Source: Streptomyces sp. NBC_01381 (GTDB lineage Bacteria; Actinomycetota; Actinomycetes; Streptomycetales; Streptomycetaceae). Taken from it: a DNA stretch of 64,000 nt. Under the pieces are notes generated by a model. It ran no database searches. It saw only the letters and a list, made by a program, of their open reading frames with translations, and was not told the origin of the DNA. The stretch is taken from the NCBI RefSeq assembly GCF_026340305.1, contig NZ_JAPEPI010000002.1, positions 372,001 to 436,000 on the forward strand, read 5' to 3'. Made by a program: the position numbers and the translations under genes. Shown here one piece after another: positions 63,471 to 64,000 of the stretch (the stretch's first letter is position 1; every line of letters begins with the position of its first letter).

Positions 63471-64000
63471 CACAGCATTGGCTGAGACGCCCCGGGCATC
63501 CCGCCCGCGCCGCGTGCGGCTGCTGCCCGAGGCGCCGATGTGGGTGGCCATGTACCACTCCGTGGACGACTGCGCCGACGACCCGTACGAGATCACCGTC
63601 CCCGCCGAGCGCCTGGCGGCCCAGCTGCGCTGGCTGCGGCGGCAGGGTCTGCGGGGTGTGAGCATGACGCGGCTCCTCGACGCGCGCGCCCGCGGCGAGG
63701 GAAGGGGCCTGGTCGGCCTCACCTTCGACGACGGGTACACCGACTTCGTCGACCACGCGCTGCCGCTGCTTCACCAGTACGGCTTCGACGCCACCGTCTT
63801 CGTCCTGCCGGGCAGGCTGGCCGGCGAGAACGCCTGGGATCCGCTCGGCCCGCGCAAGTCGCTGCTCGACGCCGACGGCATCCGGCGCGCGGCCGCCGAG
63901 GGGATGGAGGTCGCCTCGCACGGCCTGACCCACGTCGACCTCACGCTGGCCGACGACCGGGTGCTGCGGCAGGAGACCAGCGGCAGCCGGGAGGCCCTCG
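63460..64000 (+). CDS. Polysaccharide deacetylase (partial, runs off the window)
   Basis: It starts at ATG 63460, overlapping the flippase stop. The NodB homology domain is visible: MYHSVDD near residue 30, LTFDDGYTDF with the metal-binding Asp, and ASHGLTHVDL with the His pair. It is expected to remove acyl groups from the exported polysaccharide or its precursors. The 3' end lies beyond base 64000. Confidence 0.93.
   Translation, partial: MSADTALAETPRASRPRRVRLLPEAPMWVAMYHSVDDCADDPYEITVPAERLAAQLRWLRRQGLRGVSMTRLLDARARGEGRGLVGLTFDDGYTDFVDHALPLLHQYGFDATVFVLPGRLAGENAWDPLGPRKSLLDADGIRRAAAEGMEVASHGLTHVDLTLADDRVLRQETSGSREAL

Overview
The window is high-GC actinobacterial chromosome, almost certainly Streptomyces. 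The signs are a WhiB-family regulator, chaplins, a SpoIIE-type phosphatase, a secreted streptogrisin-type protease, leaderless promoters and a rare TTA codon. From memory, the order ahpD-ahpC-oxyR ... fumarases ... whiB-like ... glpX ... xseB-xseA ... ispH ... ppgK matches a conserved Streptomyces core block. I saw no tRNA, rRNA or CRISPR array.

Layout. 1-6434: end of a lytic-transglycosylase-like protein, an AI-2E-family membrane protein, then a two-gene unit of a metallophosphoesterase/PQQ-propeller protein and a frameshifted nickel/cobalt (NicO-type) transporter. 6499-8671: peroxide defence (ahpD, ahpC, divergent oxyR). 8707-12331: ABC exporter with a PadR regulator. 12591-18621: class A PBP, SpoIIE phosphatase, methyltransferase, DUF402 protein. 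18688-24089: two unrelated fumarases flanking a secreted esterase and a small secreted barrel protein. 24248-35046: DUF1707 protein, WhiB-like, glpX, DUF4245, nitroreductase, xseBA, amino-acid permease, ispH, ppgK, DUF6542 membrane protein, ychF.

35127-51505 is the most unusual stretch. A second EF-G gene (minus strand) is cut in two by a 14.3-kb element at 36976-51266. The 3' part lies at 35127-36975 and the 5' part at 51267-51505. Removing the element and one copy of the 6-bp sequence CCGTCC restores an in-frame 693-codon EF-G across the break (SCAWDG joined to HRINLID). The element has 9-bp terminal inverted repeats (TTCTCCACA), short repeated motifs near each end, and a translationally coupled operon of three large tyrosine recombinases plus a small coiled-coil protein, the layout of Tn554-type transposons. 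Its cargo is a kinase-like/methyltransferase module, small proteins, an XRE-TPR regulator with a TTA codon, a membrane protein and a highly charged coiled-coil protein.

51964-57282 holds surface and secreted proteins: an S1 protease, two intact chaplins, a cysteine-free chaplin remnant, small secreted proteins and a VKOR family member. 57796-64000 starts an exopolysaccharide operon: glycosyltransferase, priming sugar transferase, O-antigen-ligase-like polymerase, MurJ/Wzx-like flippase and a polysaccharide deacetylase cut by the window end.
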